This document shows, one piece after another, positions 46,501 through 57,502 of a stretch of 64,000 nt of DNA. This stretch comes from Cytidiella melzeri (taxonomy: Eukaryota; Basidiomycota; Agaricomycetes; Polyporales; Irpicaceae), in assembly GCA_022592445.1 (NCBI GenBank), contig JABYQR010000058.1:1-64000 (forward strand), written 5' to 3'. Both the position numbers and the translations under genes were made by a program. The notes beneath the pieces were generated by a model. The model made no database searches. It was not told the origin of the DNA and was given only the letters and a program-made list of their open reading frames with translations. How positions within the stretch are numbered: position 1 is the first letter of the stretch; the number at the start of each line of letters is the position of its first letter.

Positions 46501-49500
46501 CAAATGCTCGAGGACGGGGATGCGACAGAAATCGGCGCTCGGTGAGCTACTGATGTCTTGTCGTAAGAGTCGCTGTAACTAACATGGCTTCAGGGGTGTG
46601 AGTTTATCTGGTGGACAGAAGGCTCGGTAAGTTACAGTTCCAGATTTACCGCAGCCTTTACTCAAGCAGCCTGTTATAGTGTCGCACTAGCTCGCGCCAT
46701 CTATGCGGTCAGTCTACACTTCGAGCGGTGAGAGTTCTCTTGCTGACACATATATAGCCTACACAGTATGTTTTATTGGATGATCCGCTGAGTGCAGTGG
46801 TAAGTTCAAACCCAAGGGTTATTTTGTACGCATTTGTCCTGATGTCTTGCGTAGGATAGCCATACGGCGCGCTTCCTCTTCGAGAAATTATTACAGGGAC
46901 CTCTCTTGGCCAATCGTACAGTAGTAAGTATCCCGCCTTCTACAGTCGTGTGCTGCGTACTGAAACACCTAGATTCTTGTAACTCACCATGTCGAACTCG
47001 TTTTGCCTGGCGCCTTCTATCTCGTCCGCATGTTGGATGGCCGGATCGACACCCATGGCACTGTCAAGGACCTCCGAGCTCGAGGTGTGCTAGAGGAAAT
47101 TACACACGATGAATCGGTCGCAGCACACAAAGATGAGCAACAGGCAGCGAAAGAGGCCCCTCATATCGATCCTGCCACTGCCGACGACCCTGATGCTCCC
47201 CAGGAAAAGGCGAAGAAACCGCGGAAGTTGATTGAAGAGGAGAAACGCGAACAGGGCAGCGTCAAGTGGAACATATACAGAACCTATCTGAAAGCTTCGT
47301 GGGTTTCTTTTGGTGTGCTTAAGGCGCATGCAGCTGATGTCCTCTTTTCAGATCATACTGGACATGGGGATTGCTAACATTGATCATTGTCTGCAATCAA
47401 GGTCTGGCAGTCGGTGAGAAGCTGTGGATTGAGGTGAGCTTTCATTTTCTGCACGGAACATTTCATGAACGCTGGATTCTAGGTCTGGGGTGGCGCGTAC
47501 AAGAACTCCACTGTTAGTTTCATCGGCTCATACGCGCTTCGAGCCCCCTTGGTTCCTGATCACGAAGTTACTCTTGACCCTTCGTATATGTCGGTACACT
47601 TCACGCATGCATCTGCCGCTGTTCCGTCGACAAGTATGTCCGGGAAGCAATGGCCGTCTGCTCAAGAACATCCTTACTTCTATATCGGCATCTATGCTTC
47701 GATAACCTTGGCTGTTGCCGTCCTCAATGTGCTCGGCGCAGTGATACAGTACACAGGCGCACTGAGAGCGTCTCGCAAGCTTTTCAAGCAGCTCCTAGTC
47801 GCAGTAGTTAGGGCAACGATGCGCTGGCATGATGTGACACCTCAAGGTATGCCTATATTTTTTATATCAGGGAGTGGACTGCCTTCTAACCTTTGTGAGC
47901 TCAGGTCGTATGTTGAACCGGTTCAGCAAGGACGTGGAAACCGTGGATTCTTCCTTGTCCGGCACACTCCAAACTGTCAATTCCTCTCTTGCCAATTTTG
48001 CCGCTTCAGTCATTACAGTCGTGTGAGTATTGCGAACCTTGACTGTCGATATACCAGCTGAAAATGGTGGCATAGGGTGATTTTCCCACTATTCATCTTC
48101 CCTGCGGTCGTCATTGGCTTCATCTATCGTCAGCTTGCGATTGGATACCTTAATACGGGACGGGACCTTCGCAGGATGGAGTCGAACACGAGAAGTCCTA
48201 TCTTCGCAAACTTTGGAGAGCTTTTGGAAGGCATTGTCACAGTTCGAGCGTTCTCTGCTGAACAGCTTTTCCTCGATAACCATACCGCGAAAGTGGATCT
48301 CACAAACAAGGTCAGTGCGATTATACTAGAGTCATGAAGCCCAAGTATTGACGAGCCTACAGATGTGGTATACCTTCTGGATGACCAATCGCTGGCTACT
48401 GCTACATTTCGATGCTCTTGGCGCTTTAGGTGTTTGGATCACAACCCTCTTTGCGTTGGCTGGATTCGTGAATGCTGGCCGTGCTGGTGTGTGTATTACA
48501 TCAGCCATGTCATTCACAAACAGTGTCTACTGGGCTTGTCGGTTCTGGACCGCACTGGAACTTGACCTCAAGTAAGCGGACGATCAACCAGCAGATACTC
48601 ACTTAAACTGATGTGATATCATCTTCTAGCTCTGTCGAGCGTGTCGTAGAATACCTTGACCTCCCTCAGGAAGCTCCCGCAGTCATCGAATCCAGTCGCC
48701 CACCTGCTTACTGGCCATCGTCTTCCAGTTCGAACGCTGATTCCCTCATCTCCGTCGAAGATCTCGTTATCAGATACGCGCCTGAATTACCTCCCGTTCT
48801 GCACGGTGTCTCGTTCAAGCTGAAAGCGAAAGAGCGTATCGGCTTACTTGGTCGTACTGGGAGTGGCAAGTCAACCTTGGCTATGAGCGTGCTTCGCTTT
48901 GTATGTCACTCTATCAGCTCTTTGGTGAATGCATTTGCTTAAAGTCCTGCTCTGGTCTGTAGGTTGATCCTGCGAGCGGCCGTATACTCATTGACGGCAT
49001 TGACATATCCACAATTGGACTACACGACCTTCGATCAAGGATTGTGAGTTTCCCTATGATCGCGAGGACAACTTCATTGACATGGTTTTAGACGTTCATC
49101 CCGCAGGTACCACTCTCTTTGCTTTCATGACGAACGCTCAAACTAAAGCGCTTATTGTAGGATGCTACGCTCTTCTCCGGTACTTTGCGGGATAACCTTG
49201 ACCCTTTCAGTTAGTAAAATGATTTTATGGTGCTATCAAGGTCTGACCAGTAGACATACAGGCGAACACGAAGACAACGAATGCTTGGATGTGCTGTACA
49301 GAGTTCATATGCTGACTGACAGCCAGCACGCTTCCCAGAGAGCCTCGCGAGAAACTTCTCGTGCTGCATCACGTGGTCCATCTCGGCCAGGCTCGATCCA
49401 CGAGGTAGAACGGGAAGAGTCTGTAGCACCGTCGAATGTCTCTCTTAGCGCAACCGAAACCGAGAGCAAGGTCACTATTACGCTTGACACGCAGGTCTCC

Positions 49501-49930
49501 GCAGGAGGCACCAACTTTTCGCAGGGTCAGCGACAGCTGATTGCGATGGCCCGCGCACTACTTCGACGAAGCTCGATTATTGTCCTTGACGAGGCAACTT
49601 CCAGCATCGACTTTGCGACTGATGCCAAGATACAGACTGCCATACGGGAGGAGTTCAACGACTCGCTGCTCTTGACAGGTCAGTCATTTCACTCTTTTCT
49701 TGTTTGAATTTGCTGACATCTTGAGTTGTGCAGTGGCTCACCGTTTACGCACTGTCATCGACTACGACCGCCTGATCGTGCTTGACAAGGGCCAGCTGGT
49801 GGAGTTCGATACTCCGTACAATCTGATCCAGAAGGAAGGAGGAATATTTCGAAGCATGTGCCTGAAGAGTGGTACATTCGCTGAGCTCGAAGCAGCGGCC
49901 AAGGCCAAGGCAGATTCTCTGAATCAGTGA
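43582..49930 (+). CDS. ABC transporter, ABCC (MRP/Yor1-Ybt1-like) subfamily
   Basis: Full-length multidrug-resistance-type exporter, 1653 aa in 27 exons: join(43582..44226, 44278..44839, 44889..44965, 45021..45060, 45113..45152, 45204..45357, 45418..45508, 45563..45684, 45740..45765, 45817..45862, 45919..46541, 46594..46626, 46680..46707, 46758..46799, 46855..46923, 46973..47298, 47352..47433, 47483..47846, 47905..48022, 48076..48310, 48363..48571, 48630..48900, 48963..49043, 49092..49106, 49161..49209, 49262..49678, 49734..49930). An N-terminal hydrophobic TMD0-like region (about 20-210) precedes TMD1. NBD1 has Walker A GPTASGKT (711-718), LSGGQ (813-817) and LLDDPLS (D837-D838). NBD2 has GRTGSGKST (1385-1393), FSQGQ and VLDEATSS (E1560). 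NBD1 carries Asp where NBD2 has the catalytic Glu, as usual in ABCC. Likely a vacuolar or plasma-membrane exporter of conjugates; substrate unknown. Exon 24 is 15 nt (TFIPQ). Confidence 0.94.
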
Positions 49931-50688
49931 TCTGTGCTCAATGTGCATATTCCAGTGGGAATGCATTCTAATAGAGAAAATTTGTACCGCCTCTTAATTG
50001 TAACGGAGGCGAATGACAGAATCATGTGCATTTTTCTATAAGTTTGCTCTTCACCATCCTGCCACGTTTTTACCGATATAGCTCAAAGGTGGCACCGTGA
50101 CTACTAAGCAAGTTCGTCACCACGAATGAATTCAAGTTGTCCCACCAGAGCTGCAAGGTGTGTCGCCGTAGCCACAGCACACTGGAGTGTTGGTTTCAAC
50201 CAGTTCAGGACAGTGGTCATCTCTGTGAACCATGAACCGGACTTGAGGATGGGTGGCCACAAACCAAGTCGGACTGAGAACGCGGAGTTCAGTTCTGTGG
50301 CTCGGAGTTCGAACTTTTAAATCCGGCAAACTCAACGATGTCAGCGTCCCGATGCTGCCGCGCCACAAGGTCGGCGGCAACAGTAGACCAACCGACTCTG
50401 CTACGGTAGTATTGTTACGGCCATCGTCCTCATGGAGTTAGGGGAAGAAGACCTTCAGAGTAGAGAGCATATCTATAAACGATGTATAACCGATGCTGAA
50501 TAAAATACCAAGCAATAATCAACACAGTCAAGATAATTTGGTATGGGGTAAATACCACTCAGTGGCAGTCACAGTGCGAAACGGAGGTGTACTATAATCG
50601 CTTATCCAAGAACGCAGCATTCATCTCGTGACTGAAGTCATCGGGTACTTGAATGGAGACAGTGAGATACAAATGACAGAGCCTATCA
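49931..50688. other. Convergent intergenic
   Basis: 3' regions of the ABC transporter and family copy 3. No gene seen. Confidence 0.55.
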
Positions 50689-51277
50689 TCAGTTGGTAAA
50701 CTTGTAGTATAGCACAGGCTGCCAACTGCCTTGCGAGACGTGCTGGAGCTCTGTGAGATACAATCGGTTGAAGTCGATAGTGTGCAGATCAAGCCCTGCA
50801 TCGGTACCAGGCTTGTTGCGTATCCTGTCCTGTTACGGAGACATATCAGTATGCGTCCCATCCTAAATTGAAGGCGTCCACTCACACGATAGAACGTGTA
50901 AATGTGTCTCGCAAGGGCATGAACAAGCTGCCTTGTCGTGTAGTTATTGTTTTCACGGGAGTGGCCAGTGACTGCCATATTAACAAAGGCCCACGGTTGA
51001 TACCCAGGCCACTGATACACGAGTCAGTCATAGGCACTGTCGGTTCAAAATCAAACGCAACACTTGCCAAAATGCGAAGCGTGATCCTTTCTCGCTTAGG
51101 AGCCACGCTCATCATAGGCTGGCTGTGAGAGTTGTCGAGGTCGTCCAACAATCCGTCGCATGCAGCACGCAAGTTGACCCCAACACGTCCCCGGGTTGTG
51201 AAGATGAGGGGGCTCTGGGCAATGTAGAGCCCTGGTACGGTGTAGCGCGGCTGTGGAATTTGCATATAGTCGTCCAT
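50689..51277 (-). CDS. Three-exon small-protein family, copy 3
   Basis: Model: complement(join(50689..50829, 50886..51011, 51068..51277)), 158 aa. Exon 1: MDDYMQIPQPRYTVPGLYIA, then LIFTTRGRVGVNLRAACDG and ERITLRIL. Exon 2: WPGYQPWAFVNMAVTG, then TTRQLVHALARHIYTFYR. Exon 3: IDFNRLYLTELQHVSQGSW, then QPVLYYKFTN. Both introns are 56 nt and phase 0. The first has a GC donor (GCAAGT), otherwise the same position as in the other copies. A TATAAAA on the minus strand (51355-51349) lies about 72 nt before the ATG. No known domain; mildly acidic to neutral and probably globular and cytosolic, since no signal or membrane segment is seen. This is the cleanest reference copy for the family. Confidence 0.85.
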
Positions 51278-51762
51278 ATCGGTTTGAGATGGAGGATTTA
51301 GTATGTGGTCTGTAGGCTTGGCTGCCAGTCATAGTGAGCACTACCCGGTTTTATAGGGCGTCGAGAGCAAAACATCCTCTATATCATCGTCAGTACACTA
51401 CAGACAGGAACTACGGCTCGTCTGACAGACACGTCCAAAGCATGGCGAACAAGTATGGCGGGTAAGGCACGGGAATGAGTGTCGAGCCGCTGCATAACCC
51501 TAGACGACTGACGCCGCCAATGGAGGCGCTCTAGACCAGCGCCCGGTCAATTAGCTCTCGCGGGAAGGATGGAGGGTGCTGAAGCCACGAGGCATGTAAT
51601 GGAACAGAAACTTCGGCGACAATGGAGAGTAGGGCTCGCGTGTAACGGCGTCTGCGCAATCCACCGCAAATGACGGAACTGAACCCACGTCGGTCCGGCA
51701 TGTCATCAAAGATTGTAAATCAAAGGTGCGACGAGGAGAAGCGGGGAAGTGTGTATTGAGAT
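51278..51762. other. Intergenic between family copy 3 and the F-box-like gene
   Basis: Holds the copy 3 upstream region with its TATA-like box. No gene seen. Confidence 0.5.
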
Positions 51763-52960
51763 TTAAGCGTTCTTCCATAGTAGGTATTGAGGGTCGTGCA
51801 GTGGCCGCGGTGTGCCGAATGGATTGACGGGAACAACCACATACTCGTGCGAATATGAGTAGTGGAGACATGCGATGGAGCGTAGCGAGGGGCACGCTTG
51901 AGCGACGGCGTGCGAGGTGTTACGTTCGATCACATTCCACGTCACTATGGACGTCAGGTGCTTGAATTGTGATAGAACATCTATGAGTTCTGTGTCCTGG
52001 AGATGAACGAGCGTGCATCAAATTCTGTATACTCTAAATTCCAATCTGATCTGAGGCACGTACCGCCAGGGTGAAAAAGGGTAGGAAGCCCAACGAGCGT
52101 AGGTTGGGCGTCGTCTTTGCGAGCGCCGAAAGCATGGTGACCAGCGTTCGGACGCGATAGGGAAAATTGAGCCTGAGCGACAAGAGACCAGTCGAGCTGT
52201 CTTCGGACACAAAGCTATCCATGTAGCGAATCCAGCCTTCGTCTTCGTAAGCGCATGGACCGCAGACCCAGACATGGGTCAGTCTCGCGCTCCGCATGCA
52301 CTTGAGAGCAAATCGAGGGCTATTGGTGTTCAACAATGTAAGAGACGGGTTCAGTGCGTCGGCGTTGCTAACATCCAAGCTTTCAAGGGTTCTTCGAGAA
52401 TCGTCATCAGCGTAGTTTTCTGACCAGTAAAGGCGCTTGAGGTTACGCTGAGTGTTCAGGAAAGACGCTAGGTGATCGTCAAAGACAAAGTCCGAATCGA
52501 AATGCGCAAGAGTAAATGTGGCACTTGATAATACCCAGGCGTTGGGGTTTCCGTGCTGCATGGCCATGTCGTGTATTTTTAGGTCCTCGAGGTATGGCAG
52601 ATCGTGGAGAAGGCGTGCAATGCGCTCCCAATACTCCCGGTCGCGAGCTTCCGATATGGGCGCACCCTTCCACTCGTCGTGGGATATGCTGAGGGATCTG
52701 ACAAGCATGTGGCGATGGATGGATGAGGTTATGATGTCGCAGAGGTATTCTGTCTGCGAGCGGCTCGTGGAATGGACGAATCGGTAGATGTAGAACTCTG
52801 CTTCCGGTTGAAGGTCGCGACAAAGAACGCTCAGGCTACAGAGGTCTCGCATTGAGGTCACATAGCTGAACACGTCTCTGTATAATTCTAGCGGTAATGG
52901 GCGGACTGCGGGCTCCACCAAGCTTAAAGCGCCGAGCTGTGCTACCAGCTTGTCTCCCAT
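51763..52960 (-). CDS. F-box / leucine-rich-type protein
   Basis: Model: complement(join(51763..51996, 52064..52960)), 376 aa. An F-box-like N-terminus reads RPLPLELYRDVFSYV, then SMRDLCSLSVLCRDLQPEA with EFYIYRFVH, the pattern seen in the large F-box expansions of mushrooms. Irregular leucine-rich repeats follow: LLHDLPYLEDLKIHDMA, LKRLYWSENYADD, LESLDVSNADAL, LLSLRLNFPYRVRTLV and TPNLRSLGFLPFF. The role would be substrate choice for an SCF ubiquitin ligase; the target is unknown. The second exon (DTELIDVLSQFKHLTS onward) continues the repeats after a 67 nt intron. Start at ATG 52960, because the upstream in-frame codons have no ATG. A relic of the small-protein family abuts the 5' side. Confidence 0.8.
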
Positions 52961-53029
52961 GGCCTCACGCTGGATGTACAAGCAGTCAGAAAAGACTCAT
53001 TTGAAGCTGTATTTGACTCGCCACACCTA

Positions 53030-53350
53030 CCAGATGCTTCGACCACGAGTTGCAGGGAACGGCGAGGAACAGGAAGCAACGTGTCCTCCTCGGCGTCTGT
53101 AAACGCTGTGTGTGCGACTAGCACTAAGGTTCACAACCAATGCCAGGCCACTAGCATGAAATGTCAGAGCTTGTGTTGGGTACTGTGAAGCACAAACATA
53201 CCTGCTCAGCGCGCTGATACCCACCGATATGAAGGTCTGCACCAGAAATCGAAGCACTGGGTAGTTGCCATTTGGCAGCAATCGCTGACAAATCACGAGC
53301 CTGATATAGCATGGGCGTCCATACTCCCACGAGTCGCCCAGCACTGGCAC
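53030..53350 (-). pseudogene. Probable relic of the three-exon family (exons 1-2)
   Basis: The minus strand shows SAGRLVGVWTPML (compare TTRGRVGVNLRAA of copy 3), then a 51 nt intron-like GTATGT...GCTAG at 53151-53201. Directly after it comes TGGCCTGG, the Trp-Pro-Gly opening of exon 2. The exon 2 frame soon hits TAG. A DNA match CTAGTGGCCTGG to copy 1 supports homology. No exon 3 follows, since the F-box-like gene begins there. Confidence 0.38.
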
Positions 53351-54369
53351 TAAGTGCCACGGCGTTCTATCAGAAGTCTGCAACTACGATTGTGAGTTGC
53401 GCAGAACGGTGCCTCTTCATGATAGTTCTCATTGGTGTATAGGTTAATAAGGCTGGGTCAGCATACCGATTGACGATGCAGCAATATGCGTTGTCACGGT
53501 CAAGTCCGGTTCCATGGACGAGCGGGCTCTCTACTACTGCCAGTGCTGTGGCTTTGATCAGCCATCATGAACTTGGACCTCGCGCGGAACACATATGTCC
53601 ATATCGCACGAAAAAATAACATGTGTTAGTCGGCGCACATCGGTGTCTTTGTGCAGATCTTATCGGTGAGCGTGTATCTTAGTTTCCATAATCCCCATAG
53701 AGTAAGTACGTTTGTTTTCTATCTTTCCATGGCAGAATCTAGATATATCAGACCGTTTCATGGATCTGAAAGCATGTCACTCGGTCGCATATTTCAAAGA
53801 AAAAAGCCCTCGCGCGCGTCGTACTACATGACCGTAACGCTGTCAATCTCCATTGCATATCCGCTGTTTCACTGGTGAACCCTGTATTTCTCTGATGAAC
53901 TAATGCAACTATATAGGAATCTTGGGAGCGGCTGTCAGGGTGCAGTTGGTTTCTCTCCATTGGTACACTGACGATAACGCGGAGCCGTAGTCTTATGCTT
54001 GTACAGGGTCATTGTACGAAGATGATAGCGGCTTTGAACGCCTGCACCCTTGGAGACAGCCCGACATGAACAGGCGGCGAGCTATAGTTTTTTTCCCCAT
54101 CAACTGAATACTCCTTGAGTAAATGTGAGTCAATCGCCATTGCCTTTACCGCTTCTTTCATGCGATACCAGCCAGAACGCACTGATAATTCGTCGCTTAG
54201 CAGGTACCTACAGTGACGCCTCACATGCTAGGCCTCGTTCTTCCAAGGGTGTTTCTAACGCCTGCTCTATCTTTGCATTCCTGCCTATGCATTCCAGCAC
54301 ATATATAACACAGGACAGTTGTCTGAGCATAGACCAATTCCCAACACAGCGTTACTCCAGAACTCGGGG
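53351..54369. other. Intergenic upstream of family copy 4
   Basis: About 1 kb. TATATAA-like sequence at 54299-54308 lies some 65 nt before the copy 4 ATG. No gene seen. Confidence 0.5.
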
Positions 54370-54954
54370 ATGGCTCAGCCAAACTTTGTCCACGTACCCC
54401 AGAGGGCCTTTCAAGCCCCGATTACCTTTGTACAGAACAACTCCGCATTCTTCACAACGAACGGCGGCGCGGAGATTGGTATCAATATCAACGCTGCCTG
54501 CTTGGGGCAGCTAGACCAGCTCGACCTCGCGGATCAGCCGTGCATGATGTTCCAAAACACCAGGATCTCCATCCGTATCCTGGTCAGCCTCGTTTCCCTA
54601 TCCCAGCTCTGGTTTGTGTGCTCATCGTCTACCGTAGTGGCCTGATCTTCCAGAGTGGAAGTTCGTCAACATGATGGTATGCGACAATACCGCGAACAAC
54701 AATCCCTACACCTACAGAAAACTCGCGAACACCCTCGCCTTGCGCATTCAAAAGTTCTACGAGGTAAATGGGCTGCTTGTCGTTCTTGGGGTGTTCATCA
54801 AATTCTCGTGCAGGAAATGATGACCCGTGACCCTCCTGTTGCGCCTGAATACCCGGGCTGGGTTCTGCACAACATCGATTTCAACAGGCTCTACCTCACA
54901 GAGCTACGCCACGTCTCCACCGGGAGTTGGCAACCCGTCCTCTACTACCGCTAG
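54370..54954 (+). CDS. Three-exon small-protein family, copy 4
   Basis: Model: join(54370..54582, 54638..54763, 54814..54954), 159 aa. Exon 1: MAQPNFVHVPQRAFQAPITF, then NGGAEIGININAACLGQLD and RISIRIL. Exon 2: WPDLPEWKFVNMMVCDNT, then YTYRKLANTLALRIQKFYE. Exon 3: IDFNRLYLTELRHVSTGSW, then QPVLYYR. Exon 2 is 126 nt and exon 3 141 nt, identical in length to copy 3, with both introns phase 0. A TATA-like box sits about 65 nt upstream. It is the likely parent or sister of the damaged copy 2 kb downstream. No known domain. Confidence 0.85.
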
Positions 54955-56659
54955 GTCGGCTTACCATTCGTGTGATACTGTCGGTACATGCTCGCCGCGG
55001 TCGCGTCCTGTTCACATTTGTAGGTAATTTCTACATACTGCTTTCCCTTCGAGCCCTCCGCCATCCCCCCTTCTCTACCGCAGTATTCTCGTCCCGTTCA
55101 AAGCGTTCAATTTTATCCTGTCCTTTTGATTCTGTAGCACTACTACTTCGATAGTTTACTTGTGATTTGTCCCTTTAAAATCAGAAAAATCCACGTGTTG
55201 TTGACTTCCTACCCTTTGTCTGTCGCAAAGAGACTGAGTGGACTCCAGCTGAACATGGAAGCGTCTCATTTGTAAAGGTGACTGTCTGAAAGAACGCCTG
55301 AACCGGTTTGAAATTATTGAGGTTTTCATACTTATCTTCCAGGTTTCCGGTATAAGTACATGTAAAAACGTCATCGATAATGAGCAGATGGGCTCAATGC
55401 GGAGTTGAGTGGGAGCTTTGGGCTTTGAAAGGTGCGTGCTCAAGCAAGAATAGATACCAGAACCTCAGGCTCGCCGCCGTGGGGAGCTTTGAAGTGCAAT
55501 ATATATTATGTGACTTGCATATCGATGCTCATACCCGTGGTCAACATTATACATGTATTTCTCAGATTACACCCAATAGCACCGAGTGGATATAAACAAA
55601 TAAGAATTGCGAAACATCGACATCGCAGAGGCCATCATGATATAAGGACACATACAGTACTAGTAATCGTGCACGCGGCGATCGAGGGACGTGCGTTTGT
55701 GAAGTCCAACGTGACGTTGGACTTCACAAACACACGTTGACGTTGGCAACGTCAAACTCAGGCTCACTAGTTCGAAAGGCAGGATGGATAGAGCTTAAGC
55801 GGAGTCCTTGTTACATGAATAGTATACTGGAGTAATTGGTAAGTGTGAGGGATGGAAACCATGACAAAAGGGAGAATCGCGCGCGGCCAGTGGTGGCGGG
55901 TAAAGTTCATGTCCGGATATGGTCACGTACTTCTCCGGCAATAAGCGATTGCCAAACGCCGGACTCGTCTGTCAACAACAACGCTCACTCAAATCTCTGT
56001 CCACGACCAAGAATATCTCGAAATTAGCTGAGCCTGCGTGTAAATATCTGGGGGTTCTGTGCGTCAAAACTTGAGTTGTTATCTGAACATGAAAGTAGCT
56101 AACTTGTTCTCAGAATATCATAGTGAGACTGTGGCACAGGCGTTATTGTGGCACACTGCATGCGTTATGGCTCGAGCAATGCATACACGTTGTAACCTGG
56201 GACAGACATTTGACCAGCTCAATTTCCACATGGCTGTCACGCCTCTTGTCCACCAAGTAACAACCTGCTTCACTGCATCCGATTCCTTCTTGACGTAGGA
56301 CCGAGTCCCACTGAGGCCTTTCAGGTGCGTGTGTGAACGTGGCACACACGCAATATTGGGAAATGCATACCAAGGTAAGCGAAGGTGACCATCAAGTTCA
56401 AAATTGCGCTGTCGCTGCTACAGGGGAATTTCCGAATACACTGCAATCTGTACACGGAAACCTTATTCCACAGCAAGGCCGTGTAGTCGAATAGCGGTAC
56501 CCCAAGAGCGCACATGAAGTAAGCCAGCTATATATCGTCAGAAAGGTCGCGCAGTGTTAAGAGACACCCGTCTCGCCAATACCTTCTTCAACCACTGCAG
56601 CGCTGACCCTTACTCTCAGAACCCTCGTGATGATAATCATCAAGGATGAGCACTTGTTT
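54955..56659. other. Intergenic with a strong palindrome
   Basis: 1.7 kb between family copies 4 and 5. No supported gene. It contains the adjacent inverted repeats at 55695-55757, listed separately. Confidence 0.55.
55695..55757. repeat. Perfect 37 nt palindrome plus adjacent smaller hairpin
   Basis: Arm 1 GTTTGTGAAGTCCAACGT (55695-55712), one-base centre, and its exact reverse complement at 55714-55731: an 18 bp stem with no mismatch. Immediately after, GTTGACGTT (55736-55744), spacer GGC and AACGTCAAAC form a second stem of about 8 bp. No coding frame explains either. Confidence 0.9.
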
Positions 56660-57249
56660 CATGCTCCCCACAGCCACACAAACAACGAACACGCAGAGTT
56701 TTGGCGTCTCAATATCTCCGGCAGGCTAATGGTGGCGGAAGCGTGCAGCTGGGCGCTTTATTGGGGATTTGGGGATTGTCATGGTATCCTAGAAGAGTCG
56801 TTGGTGAGATACCTCTTCCGACATTTTCTGCTATCATTCAGATACCGCTGGCAGTGTTGCTGCGGCTCGTATCCCTACCCCAGCTCGGGTTCGTGTGCTG
56901 AGTTCACACCTCAGTGGCCTGATCTTCCAGGGTGGACGTCTACCAACTTGATGGTGTTCGACAATACCGCGAACAACAATTCCTACACCTATAGGAAGCT
57001 CGCAAACACCCTCGCCCTGCGCATTCAGACGTTCTCAAAGGTAAATCTGTCGCTTCTCATTTTTTGGGGTATTCACTAACGATCATTCAAGAGATGACGT
57101 CTCATGCCTTAGAAGCTTCCGCTAATCCCTGCTGGATTCTGCACCACATCGATTTCAACATGCTTTACCTCGCTGAGCTACACCAAGTTACACCTGGGAG
57201 CTGGCAATCCGTCTTCCTCTACCTCCGCCCGGTCATCTTTGAAGTTTGA
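56660..57249 (+). pseudogene. Three-exon small-protein family, copy 5 (damaged)
   Basis: Clear homolog of copy 4. Exon 2 (56915-57040, again 126 nt) reads WPDLPGWTSTNLMVFDN then YTYRKLANTLALRIQTF, and exon 3 (about 57091-57249) reads IDFNMLYLAELHQVTPGSW. Damage seen directly: exon 1 retains only a GVSISPAG core and then meets TAA. The donor at the exon 1 end is replaced. The acceptor before exon 3 is CAA instead of CAG. The normal stop is gone, so the frame runs about six codons further. The upstream and downstream exons match copy 4 closely, including intron sequence (TGGTTTGTGTGCT versus GGGTTCGTGTGCT), so the duplication is fairly recent. Confidence 0.85.
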
Positions 57250-57417
57250 AGGGCGTCACTTTGCAACCACGTTGTACCTACATGAATCAGCATATTTTCC
57301 GAGAAAGTCTGGCATCCGATCCGTCGGCGAATGACTACAACAATCGAAGCGGTCCTGCAAACGTAATATACTGCGTCGGGAGGACATCTACACATCAGAA
57401 CAAGTCACCAGTACTCG

Positions 57418-57425
57418 TATATAAA
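57418..57425 (+). promoter_or_regulatory. TATA box upstream of GST
   Basis: TATATAAA 78 nt before the GST start codon. Confidence 0.5.
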
Positions 57426-57502
57426 CAGAACTCACCATCGCTAAATCGCTCAGCTTAACTCGACTCCGACCCATTCAACAACCACAACACTAAATCCTCA
57501 AC

